Shown here: positions 25,160 to 33,214 of the stretch, piece by piece | How the letters are laid out: the number at the start of each line of letters is the position of its first letter | Position numbering within the stretch: position 1 is the first letter of the stretch | NCBI GenBank assembly: GCA_003574785.1 | Contig: QORU01000022.1 | Span: forward strand, 35,968-99,967 | Direction: 5' to 3' | DNA: 64,000 nucleotides | Source of the DNA: Taklimakanibacter deserti | GTDB taxonomy: Bacteria; Pseudomonadota; Alphaproteobacteria; Rhizobiales; Aestuariivirgaceae | Made by a program: the position numbers and the translations under genes | Notes under the pieces: generated by a model | What the model was told of the DNA's origin: nothing | What the model saw: only the letters and a program-made list of their open reading frames with translations | The model's database searches: none

Positions 25160-26157
25160 GCGAGCTTCTGCCGGATCTGCAGTTTCACCGTATCGAGGAG
25201 GACGGCGGCGAGCACCATGCCGCCGAGGATCATCTGGGTGTAATGCGCGGGCAGGCCCATGAGATTGATGGCGGTATGGATGGAATAGATCAGGAGCACG
25301 CCGGCATAGACGCCGGGCAATTGGCCGATGCCGCCCTTGAGGCTGACGCCGCCGATCACCACGGCGGCGAAGGCGTTGAACAGCATGCCGACGCCGAGAT
25401 TGGCGGTGGCGCCCGAGGTGCGGATGGCGAGCAGCCAGCCGGCAAGGCCCGAAATGGCGCCAGCCAGAACGAAGCTGATGGCGACCAGCCGATCGACGCG
25501 GATGCCGGCGCGGAAGGTCGCCACCGAGTTGCCGCCGATCATGGTGACATGGCGCCCGAATGGCGTCTTGCGCATGATGAAGGTGAATACGGCGAAGCAC
25601 AGGATCGCGATCCAGGCGATGAGCGGGATATAGAGGAATGTCTGGATGGCCATGAAGCGGATCTCGGGGGCGAGATCCTGGGCAGAGCGGCCACCCGAGA
25701 TCGCCACCACCAGGCCGCGCACCCAGATATAGGCGGCGAGCGTCACGATGAAGGCGTTCATCCTGAGCTTGACGACGAGCCAGGCATTGGTGGCGCCGAT
25801 GACGGCGCCGACGATGATGGCGATGGCGAGCGACAGAGGCAGAACGAGCCATGCGGGCGTCGTCGTAAGCCCAACTCCGATGCCGTGCGAGGCGAAGAGG
25901 ATGCCGGTGACCATAGCGGAAAGCGCCGTCGTCGATTCGATCGACAGATCCATATTGCCGGCGATGACGACGATGGCGAGGCCGATGGCCATGACGCCGA
26001 CGAAGGTCGACTGCTCGACGATATTGGCGAAGATGCCGATCTGGAAGAAATTCGGAATGGCGATCGAAAACACCACCAGCACGATGGCGAGCATGAACCA
26101 GACCAGATTGTCGAGCACGAATTCGATGAATGCTCTCTGCTGGGAACCGATCATCAT
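25156..26157 (-). CDS. Sugar ABC transporter permease, RbsC/FrcC type
   Basis: Inner-membrane permease of 333 residues of the CUT2 class, with 8-10 hydrophobic segments and family motifs 'VVIAGNMDLSIESTTALSAM' and 'GGVSLKGGIGQLPGVYAGVLL' near the C-terminus. Two Met codons lie at the start (26157 and 26154). Between this gene and the binding-protein gene upstream is a 174-bp repeat element. It works with the adjoining binding protein and single-domain ATPase. Confidence 0.93.
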   Translation of the reverse strand: MMIGSQQRAFIEFVLDNLVWFMLAIVLVVFSIAIPNFFQIGIFANIVEQSTFVGVMAIGLAIVVIAGNMDLSIESTTALSAMVTGILFASHGIGVGLTTTPAWLVLPLSLAIAIIVGAVIGATNAWLVVKLRMNAFIVTLAAYIWVRGLVVAISGGRSAQDLAPEIRFMAIQTFLYIPLIAWIAILCFAVFTFIMRKTPFGRHVTMIGGNSVATFRAGIRVDRLVAISFVLAGAISGLAGWLLAIRTSGATANLGVGMLFNAFAAVVIGGVSLKGGIGQLPGVYAGVLLIYSIHTAINLMGLPAHYTQMILGGMVLAAVLLDTVKLQIRQKLA

Positions 26158-26185
26158 TTACTCCGTAAGCGTCATTTCCCTTTCA

Positions 26186-26359
26186 GGATTTCCCCTCTCC
26201 CGTCCGAAGGATGGGAGAGGGTGCCCGAAGGGCGGGTCAGGGCTCTTTGCCTCAGCAAGGGATACTCGTTGAGGACAGGGCAGATTTCGCGAAAGAGCCC
26301 TCATCCGGCCTTCGGCCACCTTCTCCCACGCGTGCCGCGCGGGAGAAGGGGAAAATCCT
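26186..26359. repeat. Intergenic CTCTCCC-type repeat between frcB-like and frcC-like genes
   Basis: Imperfect inverted ends (AGGATTTCCCCT at 26186 and AGGGGAAAATCCT at 26347) enclose further GC-rich hairpins. The element fills most of the 220-bp gap between binding-protein and permease genes. Related C/G-rich elements recur at 27468, 37874 and 53963. Confidence 0.75.
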
Positions 26360-26377
26360 GTTGCGGCTCGCTCGTTT

Positions 26378-27421
26378 CTATTCGACCGGCTTCACCGGAT
26401 CGGCGGGCGCCTTGAGATTGCCCCAGAAGCGCGCCTCATCGACATTGTCCTTGGTGATGGCGGCACCCGGGATCTTGAGATTGGGACCCCAGCTCTCGAT
26501 GGTGAGCACCGAATCGAGGCCCAGCACATTGTAGGTGCCGGCTTTCAGTTCCTGCTTGTTCGCCACCTTGTCGGCGAACATCGCGATCGCCGCGGCCTGG
26601 GCATAGAGCGGCTGCTCGACCTCGACATTCTCCCAGCCTTTACGGATGAGATCGAGGCCGACCGGCGCGCCGTTGGACGAGACGAGCATGATGTCGCCCG
26701 GCTTCTTGCCCTTGGCCTCCATCGAGGCGACGGCGGCGACGGCGAGATGTGCCGCATGGACGAAGATGAGATCGATATCAGGATTGGCGACCAGCTGGTC
26801 GGCGACGATGGAGCCCGCATTGGAGGCCTCCCACTGCATCGCCGGCAGCGAGATGATCTGGACGCCCGAGAACTCCTTCATCTTGTCCTCGAAGCCCTTC
26901 TGGATGTCGAGCGTGTAGGGATCGGCCGGATCGCCCAGCACTTGCAGGATCTTGCCCTTCACATCACCCTTCTTCTCCTTCAGCAGGCGCTGGATCTCGC
27001 CCGCCGCGACCTGGCCGATCTCGACCGTGCCGGCGACGGAGGTGAAGTCGGACGGCGTCGAGGTGATCTGCCGGTCGAAGATCATCACCGGGATGCCGGC
27101 GGCGCGCGCCTTCTCGATCGAGGGCTTCAACGCGTTGAAGTCGACGGCGGCGAGCACGATGGCCGCGGGCTTCAGGTTGATGACGTCGTTCATCTGGCTC
27201 TGCTGCAGGTCGGTCTTGTTGTCGGCATTGAGGGTTTGAGCCTCATAGCCGACGTCCTTCAGGAACTTCTCGATAGCCTTGACCGATTCGGTCTGGAACT
27301 CGTCGAGCAGTGTCGGGACCATGTAATAGATCTTGCCTTTCGCTTGGGCGAAAGCAGGCGATGTGAACGCGATGGCAGCGACGGCCAAAGCGCCGAGTAA
27401 GGCACTCAACAGACGTTTCAT
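26378..27421 (-). CDS. Sugar ABC transporter substrate-binding protein, RbsB/FrcB type
   Basis: Periplasmic binding protein of 347 residues (PBP type 1 fold, CUT2 class). A classical Sec signal peptide '[19 protein letters not shown]' with cleavage near 'SPAFAQA' opens the protein; this fixes the start at 27421 rather than an upstream in-frame Met. Characteristic segments include '[19 protein letters not shown]', '[11 protein letters not shown]' and '[13 protein letters not shown]'. It probably binds a pentose, fructose-like sugar or sugar acid for the SDR pathway. Confidence 0.93.
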   Translation of the reverse strand: MKRLLSALLGALAVAAIAFTSPAFAQAKGKIYYMVPTLLDEFQTESVKAIEKFLKDVGYEAQTLNADNKTDLQQSQMNDVINLKPAAIVLAAVDFNALKPSIEKARAAGIPVMIFDRQITSTPSDFTSVAGTVEIGQVAAGEIQRLLKEKKGDVKGKILQVLGDPADPYTLDIQKGFEDKMKEFSGVQIISLPAMQWEASNAGSIVADQLVANPDIDLIFVHAAHLAVAAVASMEAKGKKPGDIMLVSSNGAPVGLDLIRKGWENVEVEQPLYAQAAAIAMFADKVANKQELKAGTYNVLGLDSVLTIESWGPNLKIPGAAITKDNVDEARFWGNLKAPADPVKPVE

Positions 27422-27467
27422 GGGACTTCCTCCTTGGTTTTGTTCATCATGTTCGAACCGGAGAACT

Positions 27468-27619
27468 ACCCTCGCCCCCAACGGGGGAGAGGGAGGGGCC
27501 CATTGCGGAGCAATGGGAGGGTGACGGGGAACGGACGGCGAATGCCATTCTGCGCCTGGCAGATACGTCGCCGCTGGTTCCCCCTCACCCTAGCCCTCTC
27601 CCCCGCAGGGGGAGAGGGG
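27468..27619. repeat. Intergenic CTCTCCC-type repeat between frcA-like and frcB-like genes
   Basis: About 150 bp with inverted C-rich/G-rich ends: 'CCCTCGCCCCCAACGGGGG' at the left and 'CTCTCCCCCGCAGGGGGAG' at the right, and an inner hairpin CCCATTGC/GCAATGGG. It separates the ATPase and binding-protein genes and shares blocks with the copies at 37874-38022 and 53963-54115. Confidence 0.8.
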
Positions 27620-27638
27620 ATTTCCGAAAGCAGCACGG

Positions 27639-28421
27639 TCATCTCGCGGCCCTCGCCTCTTTGCCGCGGCCGATCATGGCCTCTCCGGTGATCATGCTGA
27701 TGACTTCATCCGTTGTCGTTTGATCGCGCGCCACATCGCCCGCGACCTTGCCCTGGCGGATCACCACCATGCGGTCGGCGACCTGGAAGGCCTGCGCCAT
27801 GATATGGGTGATGATCACGACGCCGATGCCTTGCTCCGCAACAAGCTTGATCATGTGGAGGCCGCGCCGCGTCTGCTCGACGCCCAAGGCGGCGAAGGGC
27901 TCGTCGAGCAGCACCAGCTTGCCGCCCCAATGGACGAAGCGGTTGAGCTCGATCGCCTGGCGCTGGCCGCCCGAGAGATGCTCGACATTGGTCCGAAGCG
28001 ATGGGATGCGCGTGCCGGCATTGGCGAGGGCCTTGGCGACCGCGTCATGCATTTCCTTTTCCTGGATAACCGGGATGCCGAAATATTTCTTCACGATCTC
28101 GCGGCCCATGAAGAAATTGGCGACGACATCGACATTGGTGCACAGCGACAGGTCCTGATAGACGGTCTCGATGCCGGCCGCCTTGGCTTCGGCGGGCGAT
28201 GAGAATTTGCGCTCCTCGCCATCGAAGATCATGCGCCCCGACGTCGCCTCGAGACCGCCGGCGATGATCTTGACCAGCGTCGACTTGCCGGCGCCGTTGT
28301 CACCGAGGAGCGCCACCACTTCGCCGCGGCCGATATCGAAACTGACACCGCGCAGAGCTTCAATGGCGCCGAAATTGCGAGTGATGTTGTCGAGTCTGAG
28401 GAGCGGGGTGGTCTCGGTCAC
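27639..28421 (-). CDS. Sugar ABC transporter ATPase, single-domain FrcA type
   Basis: ATP-binding subunit of 260 residues with only one nucleotide-binding domain, unlike the two-domain RbsA. Walker A 'GDNGAGKST', signature 'LSGGQRQAIEL' and Walker B 'KLVLLDEPFAALG' are intact. In rhizobial fructose systems (FrcBCA) the ATPase is likewise single-domain. It overlaps the ROK regulator gene by 4 bp (ATGA), so regulator and ATPase are co-translated. Confidence 0.92.
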   Translation of the reverse strand: MTETTPLLRLDNITRNFGAIEALRGVSFDIGRGEVVALLGDNGAGKSTLVKIIAGGLEATSGRMIFDGEERKFSSPAEAKAAGIETVYQDLSLCTNVDVVANFFMGREIVKKYFGIPVIQEKEMHDAVAKALANAGTRIPSLRTNVEHLSGGQRQAIELNRFVHWGGKLVLLDEPFAALGVEQTRRGLHMIKLVAEQGIGVVIITHIMAQAFQVADRMVVIRQGKVAGDVARDQTTTDEVISMITGEAMIGRGKEARAAR

Positions 28422-29590
28422 GCGGCTTTCTCGTCCTTGGGCTTGTGCATGAGGGGGTCGGTGTCGTCAGCGCTCGAGGCACCGATGCGCGGCGCCAGCA
28501 CATTGGAGAAAGCGAGCGCCGCGGCACCGCGCAAGAGGGCGGCCTTGCCGGTGATCGACAAGGTGAGGCGCGGCAGAGTGCGGTCGCGCCGCGCGGCGAC
28601 GGAGGGCAGCAAGGGCTCGGCGGCGCGCACCAGCTTCTTCATGACGCTCTCGGGCGCGAGGCCGCCGAAGATGATGGTTTCCGGATCGAATATGTTCTCG
28701 ATGGCGAGGATCGCGATGCGCAACAGCGGGGCCGCTTCCGCGATCCAGCCGTCCTCGCCGACGATCTTCGAACGCCGGTCGAAGGCCTCGACCGAGAGAT
28801 AGCGTTCGAGGCAGCCATGGTTGCCGCAAGAGGGACAGTATTCGCCATTCGGGATGAAGGGCACATGGCCGATCTCGCCGGAATTGCCGCGCGCCCCCTT
28901 CAGCACCTGGCCTTCATGGACGAGGCGGCCGGCGGTGCCGACGCCGAGATAGAGATAGTAGAATTCGTGCAGGTTGCGCCCGGCGCCATAGAGGCGCTCG
29001 CTCAACGCCGCCGAGGCGTTGTCGGCGCCGATATAGGCGGGAAGACCGGTCGCGGCATGGAGCCGTTCGGCGATCGGCACGTCCTTCCAGCCTTGCAGGG
29101 TCGTCGGCCCGACGAAGCTCATGGCCTCGACGTCGAAAGGTCCGGGCATGGCCATGCCGAGGCCGAGCATGCGGCCCTTGGGGCGCAGGCGGCGCAGTTC
29201 CGTCGTGGCCGCGGCGATCTCGGCGAAGGCGACTTGCGGTTCGGGATTGGTGATCTCGCGGCTCTTGAGGTCGATGATCTCGCCCGCGAGATTGACCAGC
29301 GCCACATCGATGCCGATGGGCGAGACGCTGGCGCCGATGGCGAAGCCGCCTTCCGGATTGAGGGACAAGGCTGTTGCAGGATAGCCACGGCCCTTGGGTT
29401 CCTCGCGGGCACCTAAGATGAAGTCCTGCAACTCGAGCTCGCGGATGATGGTCGAGACGGTCTGAACGGTGAGGCCGACGCGGCGCGCGATCTCGGCCCG
29501 GGCGATGGGCCCATGCACCCGGATCGTCTCCAGCACGATCCTGCGATTGTAAGGCCGCCCCGATTCCTGATTGGTGCCTCTGAGCGCCAT
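28418..29590 (-). CDS. ROK family transcriptional regulator
   Basis: Repressor of 390 residues, first gene of the Frc-like operon. The N-terminal HTH is 'RAEIARRVGLTVQTVSTII' (about residues 31-49); the ROK domain carries 'GNSGEIGHVPF' and the zinc-type cluster 'CPSCGNHGCLE'. This gene order, with a ROK regulator directly in front of the transporter genes, is the same as for FrcR. It probably senses the transported sugar. Upstream begins the AT-richer accessory region. Confidence 0.92.
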   Translation of the reverse strand: MALRGTNQESGRPYNRRIVLETIRVHGPIARAEIARRVGLTVQTVSTIIRELELQDFILGAREEPKGRGYPATALSLNPEGGFAIGASVSPIGIDVALVNLAGEIIDLKSREITNPEPQVAFAEIAAATTELRRLRPKGRMLGLGMAMPGPFDVEAMSFVGPTTLQGWKDVPIAERLHAATGLPAYIGADNASAALSERLYGAGRNLHEFYYLYLGVGTAGRLVHEGQVLKGARGNSGEIGHVPFIPNGEYCPSCGNHGCLERYLSVEAFDRRSKIVGEDGWIAEAAPLLRIAILAIENIFDPETIIFGGLAPESVMKKLVRAAEPLLPSVAARRDRTLPRLTLSITGKAALLRGAAALAFSNVLAPRIGASSADDTDPLMHKPKDEKAA

Positions 29591-29670
29591 GAACCAGCTT
29601 TCCCTTCCCCGTCCTCTGACGCTACACCCACGGGAAAGAATAAGTCAAATGGATTTCAAAAAACCTCTGG

Positions 29671-29700
29671 TTTCAGGGATTTTCAGGGATTATCAGGGAA
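29671..29700. repeat. Triple 10-bp tandem repeat at edge of accessory region
   Basis: Three consecutive 10-bp units TTTCAGGGAT, TTTCAGGGAT and TATCAGGGAA lie in the 308-bp space between the ROK gene and the DUF5681 gene. The exact 10-bp period places each copy on the same helix face, which would suit protein binding. Apart from this and the LexA-like box, nothing coding is seen in 29591-29898. Confidence 0.6.
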
Positions 29701-29844
29701 TTTTCGCAAAACCGAGCCGGCCTCAGCAATATCAAAAGCTTAGCGACCGGCGAACGCACGGAGCAGGGAATTTCCGCCTGCTTCCACACTGTTTGCATCG
29801 AGCCCACCCTTCCGTTTTTCTGGCATCATCCCGCTTGACTATGA

Positions 29845-29859
29845 GAACATATATAGAAC
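29845..29859. promoter_or_regulatory. LexA (SOS) box-like site upstream of DUF5681 gene
   Basis: GAAC-ATATATA-GAAC matches the alphaproteobacterial LexA box (direct repeat GTTC-N7-GTTC read on the other strand) with an AT-rich spacer. It ends 39 bp before the start codon, where it could cover a promoter. A site with almost the same spacer lies before the HD-domain gene. Confidence 0.5.
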
Positions 29860-29898
29860 AAAATGAATGTATCGGAAAGTGAAAAAGGAGGTGATCCG

Positions 29899-30366
29899 AT
29901 GGCGCAGGACCCGGCTTCTCAAGACTATCCCGCTGAGGTGGGCTATCGCCGTCCCCCGAAGGAGACGCAATATCGCAAGGGCCATTCCGGCAATCCCAAG
30001 GGAAAGCCCAAGGGCACAAGGAGCAGGCCGCGGCCTCATGCCGAACGCCTGGCGTCTCTCATGCTCGAAGAGGCCTACAGACCAGTGACGATCCATGAGG
30101 ACGGCCGCGAGATCACATTGCCCATGGCCCAGGCGGTCTTCAGGTCGCTGGCCGCCGCGGCATCGAGGGGCGAAGCGAGGGCGCAGGCGATGTTCCTCAA
30201 GCTGGTGAGCGCGACGGAGGAGGGCAAAGCCGCAGCCGAGGAGATGCTTGAAGACATAGAGGCCGAAAAAAAGACAATTGAGATTGTGATTGTCGATCCG
30301 GCCGATGGCAGCAGGACTTCCCATCGACCTGGCAGCGGTCGTGAACCGCAGACGGGCAAAGGCTAG
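29899..30366 (+). CDS. DUF5681 domain-containing protein
   Basis: Protein of 155 residues with the DUF5681 signature 'YRKGHSGNPKGKPKGTRSR' (about residues 26-44), a basic Gly/Pro/Lys-rich segment found at the start of phage- and island-encoded proteins; the rest is helical and acidic towards the C-terminus ('IEIVIVDPADGS'). Function is unknown. The ATG at 29899 is chosen because a 14-nt match to the 16S rRNA 3' end (AAAGGAGGTGATCC) ends 1 nt before it. A C-terminal fragment resembling this protein recurs at 32741. Confidence 0.8.
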   Translation: MAQDPASQDYPAEVGYRRPPKETQYRKGHSGNPKGKPKGTRSRPRPHAERLASLMLEEAYRPVTIHEDGREITLPMAQAVFRSLAAAASRGEARAQAMFLKLVSATEEGKAAAEEMLEDIEAEKKTIEIVIVDPADGSRTSHRPGSGREPQTGKG

Positions 30367-30636
30367 TAGGTGGCGGCGCCCTCATGACCGTCTCGGGACG
30401 CTCAGCCACTCGCCGCGTTGCGAGATCGCGCCGGAGGCCGCAGCGTGGCGCGGGATAACTCGGTCTGGAAAATCGTCGACAGCTTCGGGACAGCCTTGAG
30501 GTTCTATCCCTGGGCGAGCCTTATCCGGCGTTCAACTCCGGCAGCATCCTGATCTATGAGTCGCTGCCCGGCGCCCGGTTGTCGACGATCATCGTTCTCT
30601 AGGAGATTTTCGCCGACCCAGTCTTTTCAGTCGAAG
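30367..30636. other. Gene-free stretch with possible gene remnant
   Basis: No intact gene is seen. The plus strand around 30500-30602 reads 'LGEPYPAFNSGSILIYES' followed by 'LPGARLSTIIVL' and a stop, which looks protein-like but lacks a start and could not be assigned to a family. It is best regarded as a fragment left by deletion. Confidence 0.35.
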
Positions 30637-31164
30637 TCAGGCTGCAGCGGAGGCGGGCGGCTCGAGGCCGAGCTGCTTCAATAGTCCGATCGCCTTCTCG
30701 ACCCGATCCTCGCGTGCCCTGACGCTCTTGCGCCTCTTCAGCTCGGAGCGCCAATCCGTGCGCATTTCAAATCGCCACAGCCAATCGATGGTGGCGGCAA
30801 GCTCGAGGACGGTGACGCTCGTCTCGACGAAGGTGCGCATCAGCTCGCGAGCTCGCTCTGCCGGCAGCTTGCCCAAGGCGTCCGGATTGGTCACCCCCTT
30901 CGCTTCAAAGATACTGTAGGAAGCGCCGTCGCTCTGGCGGCGGCCGTAGCTCTCGGTCAGGAGGTCGAACGCCTTGGCGTCGGCGACGGCATTGTCGAGA
31001 TCACGCGAATAGGGACCGTAATGGTAATATTCGTAGTCGAAGCCGCTATCGAGGCCGAGGAGATCCAGCAGATAGACGGATTTCTGCAGACGCACGCGGC
31101 TGGTGAGCTTCTCGCCAGCGGCGGCGACGACAGCGGCGACAATGTCCTCACGTTCGATGGTCAT
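30637..31164 (-). CDS. YwgA-like protein, partner of HD-domain phosphohydrolase
   Basis: Protein of 175 residues resembling Bacillus YwgA and the wider Panacea/DUF4065-like antitoxin fold: N-terminal 'SRVRLQKSVYLLDLLG' (about residues 21-36) and 'YEYYHYGPYSRDLDNAV' (about 43-60) are the diagnostic pair, followed by helices and a basic C-terminus 'ELKRRKSVRARED'. No catalytic motif is visible. The start codon overlaps the stop of the HD gene by ATGA. In Bacillus, ywgA and the HD gene ywfO are also neighbours, which supports a joint function; what that is remains unknown. Confidence 0.72.
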   Translation of the reverse strand: MTIEREDIVAAVVAAAGEKLTSRVRLQKSVYLLDLLGLDSGFDYEYYHYGPYSRDLDNAVADAKAFDLLTESYGRRQSDGASYSIFEAKGVTNPDALGKLPAERARELMRTFVETSVTVLELAATIDWLWRFEMRTDWRSELKRRKSVRAREDRVEKAIGLLKQLGLEPPASAAA

Positions 31165-32621
31165 GGCTTTCTCTGTGGAGTTCGCGCGGCATCGCGGTCT
31201 GATTCGACTTCGAAATAGTAACGCGTATAGGTCTTCTTGTCTTTCAGTGTTTCGACAAGGGGTGACAGGAGTGTAATCTCTTTGGGCTCCTCGGCATCGA
31301 AGATATGCAGTTTCTTGTGCGTGCGCTCGTCGTCACCGCCAATCTGGGTATAGATGCTGATCGTGGCTTCCTCATCTCTCAGTACCGTCTCGGCCTTGAT
31401 CTGATCGGCGAAAGTCCTTTCGATTCGCCGTGCGTGCTTCTTCTGCGTGCCCTCGTCTTGCCCGAAATATCCGAGGTCGAGCGTCTTGTAGAGCCGTCTT
31501 TCCTGCAGGCGGCGGGCAAGGTCGGCGATCACAGCGTCCTTGGCCCGCCGCATTTCATCCAGGGATCCCATGATCGCCATGTCATCTAAAAGCAGGTAAT
31601 AGGTCAACGCGGCCCTTTCCTTCTCCGCCCGCGCAGCCGCGTCCTTTTCTAAATCTGGTCGATAGCCGAAGAACGCGACAAGCGGGTGCGTCAAAGGCAA
31701 GCCGGCCATATCGCTGGCTGTTTCCGGCCTCTCGCAATGCCGCGCCACCGACCGCAGAAGCTTTGCAATCATATGTTCGACGCAGCGAGTGGTCTTGTGG
31801 AGATAAACCTGTTCGTTAAGGGTGTAGCGGGCGAGAAGGAACTGCTCGGCGGCAGCGCGTGCCTTGCCATCCAAACAGAAGGTCGGCACCAGTTGCTCGT
31901 CCTCCTCGGGGTCCGGCGCTTCGATCGGAACCTTTCCAACCCGAACATGCTCCATCAACCAGTCGAAATCGATCGCTCCTGCTCCTGTGCCGGTCATGAG
32001 CCTGTCGCGCCGCAGGTAGTCCAGCCGGTCGGCATCGAATGAGCTGGAGACGACAGCGTGGTAGATGTCCCGCGGGTCACCGGCCTCCAGAAGACTCGCG
32101 ACCTCTTCGCAAAAGTCTCCTCGTTTCCAGAATCTTTCCAGCAAAGGCCCGATGCTCCCGTTGGGATTTCGGATGATCTCGGCAGTCCACAGTTCATGAC
32201 GCTTCTTCACGCCGCGGGACTTCTGGACGCCCTCGAAAGTGTGACTGAGCGGACCGTGCCCCAAATCGTGGATCAGGGCGGCGATGACGGCGACTTCCGC
32301 GCGCCTGTCGTCCGCTTTTTCTCCGATGCGCGCCATCTCGCGCTCGATGATGCCGATGAGTTTCCGCGCGGTGTGAAAGACGCCGATCGAATGGGCGAAA
32401 CGCGTATGGGTGGCGCCGGGGAAGACGAACTCGGACACACCCAGCTGCCGGATGCGGCGAAGCCGCTGGAATTCCGGCGTGTTGACGAGGCTCCACGCAA
32501 GCTGATCGAGATCGTCGCCGCCTTCGAACACGATGAGCCCATGGACCGGGTCGCGGACGCGTTGGGTGCGGCGTCCTTCCGGCGTGCCCATTGCGGGTTT
32601 CCGCGTTTCATTCGATCCCAT
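31161..32621 (-). CDS. HD-superfamily phosphohydrolase (dGTPase-like, YwfO type)
   Basis: Metal-dependent phosphohydrolase of 486 residues. HD residues are in place: His77 ('TRFAHSIG'), His118-Asp119 ('LIHDLGHGPLSHTFE') and the Asp pair in 'FDADRLDYLRRD' (about 196-201). The N-terminal 'DPVHGLIVF' and 'TPEFQRLRRIRQLG' are typical of YwfO/dNTP-hydrolase relatives. Likely substrates are dNTPs or another nucleotide. It is the first gene of a two-gene operon with the YwgA-like protein, preceded by a LexA-type box 38 bp upstream. It sits among restriction and toxin remnants, so a defence role is plausible but inferred. Confidence 0.88.
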   Translation of the reverse strand: MGSNETRKPAMGTPEGRRTQRVRDPVHGLIVFEGGDDLDQLAWSLVNTPEFQRLRRIRQLGVSEFVFPGATHTRFAHSIGVFHTARKLIGIIEREMARIGEKADDRRAEVAVIAALIHDLGHGPLSHTFEGVQKSRGVKKRHELWTAEIIRNPNGSIGPLLERFWKRGDFCEEVASLLEAGDPRDIYHAVVSSSFDADRLDYLRRDRLMTGTGAGAIDFDWLMEHVRVGKVPIEAPDPEEDEQLVPTFCLDGKARAAAEQFLLARYTLNEQVYLHKTTRCVEHMIAKLLRSVARHCERPETASDMAGLPLTHPLVAFFGYRPDLEKDAAARAEKERAALTYYLLLDDMAIMGSLDEMRRAKDAVIADLARRLQERRLYKTLDLGYFGQDEGTQKKHARRIERTFADQIKAETVLRDEEATISIYTQIGGDDERTHKKLHIFDAEEPKEITLLSPLVETLKDKKTYTRYYFEVESDRDAARTPQRKP

Positions 32622-32658
32622 CTTTCTCGATTATTCTCCGCAGGTCGCTCCTTTGATG

Positions 32659-32673
32659 GAACAAATATAGAAC
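32659..32673. promoter_or_regulatory. LexA (SOS) box-like site upstream of HD/YwgA operon
   Basis: GAAC-AAATATA-GAAC on the plus strand, equal to GTTC-N7-GTTC on the coding strand, the alphaproteobacterial LexA box. It ends 37 bp before the HD start codon. Its right part ATATAGAACA is shared with the site at 29845-29859. Confidence 0.5.
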
Positions 32674-32740
32674 AGGCAGTGGTTTTTGACAACAAAAGAT
32701 CAAAGCCGGGGCCGGGTGCGCGCAACGCACTATCCACAGT

Positions 32741-32779
32741 TTGAAATCGTGATTGTCGATCCTGTCATGGCTCGGTAGC
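32741..32779 (+). pseudogene. C-terminal remnant of a DUF5681-like gene
   Basis: Translates as 'FEIVIVDPVMAR' and a stop, matching the C-terminal 'IEIVIVDPADGS' of the DUF5681 protein at 29899. At DNA level TTGAAATCGTGATTGTCGAT at 32742 differs from the copy at 30278 in two positions, and the match runs 2 bp further (22 bp in all). The rest of the gene is missing, so this is a fragment left by rearrangement. Confidence 0.55.
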
Positions 32780-32881
32780 GAGCCCGGCGGTGACAGTTGT
32801 CCGCGAGATTGCGCAGTGTCGAATCCACCCATCGCTTTTGTGGGGTCAGGGGGCAGGGATAAGCGCGCCTTCCGCGAATAG

Positions 32882-33211
32882 GACATCTGTACGAAATTCA
32901 TCGCGCCGGCTATCAAGGAAACGGGGTGGGACGGGATGCTCGAGATTCGCGAGAAAATCTCTTTCACTAAGGACCGAGTCATCGTGCGCGGCAAGCTGGT
33001 CAGTCGCGGTAGGGCGAAGCGCGCCGACCACATCCTCTCGTGTAAGCCTCACATTCCCACTGCTCTGGTCGAAGCGAAGGAAAACAGCTGCGCCGTTGGC
33101 GATCAGGCCAGTGGACAAGAGATTGTTACTAGAGCGATTTTGTCGAACTGGTCGAAGCACTCGAGCGGGAGACACATAAGCCGTCTCGCATTGCTAACCG
33201 GGATGAAATGA
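32882..33211 (+). pseudogene. Type I restriction enzyme R subunit, N-terminal fragment
   Basis: The frame reads 'CTKFIAPAIKETGWDGMLE', 'REKISFTKDRVIVRGKL', 'AKRADHILSCKPHIPTALVE' and 'AKENSCAVGDQ', the start of HsdR nuclease domains (EcoEI-like; the E-A-K triad of the PD-(D/E)xK site is included). An in-frame TAG at 32879 precedes it, and after about 80 residues the similarity ends; the helicase domains (800 residues or more) and hsdM/hsdS are absent. A short second frame at 33136-33223 ('DFVELVEALERETHKPSR') may be another restriction-gene remnant and ends within the start of the HNH gene. Confidence 0.75.
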
Positions 33212-33214
33212 GCC

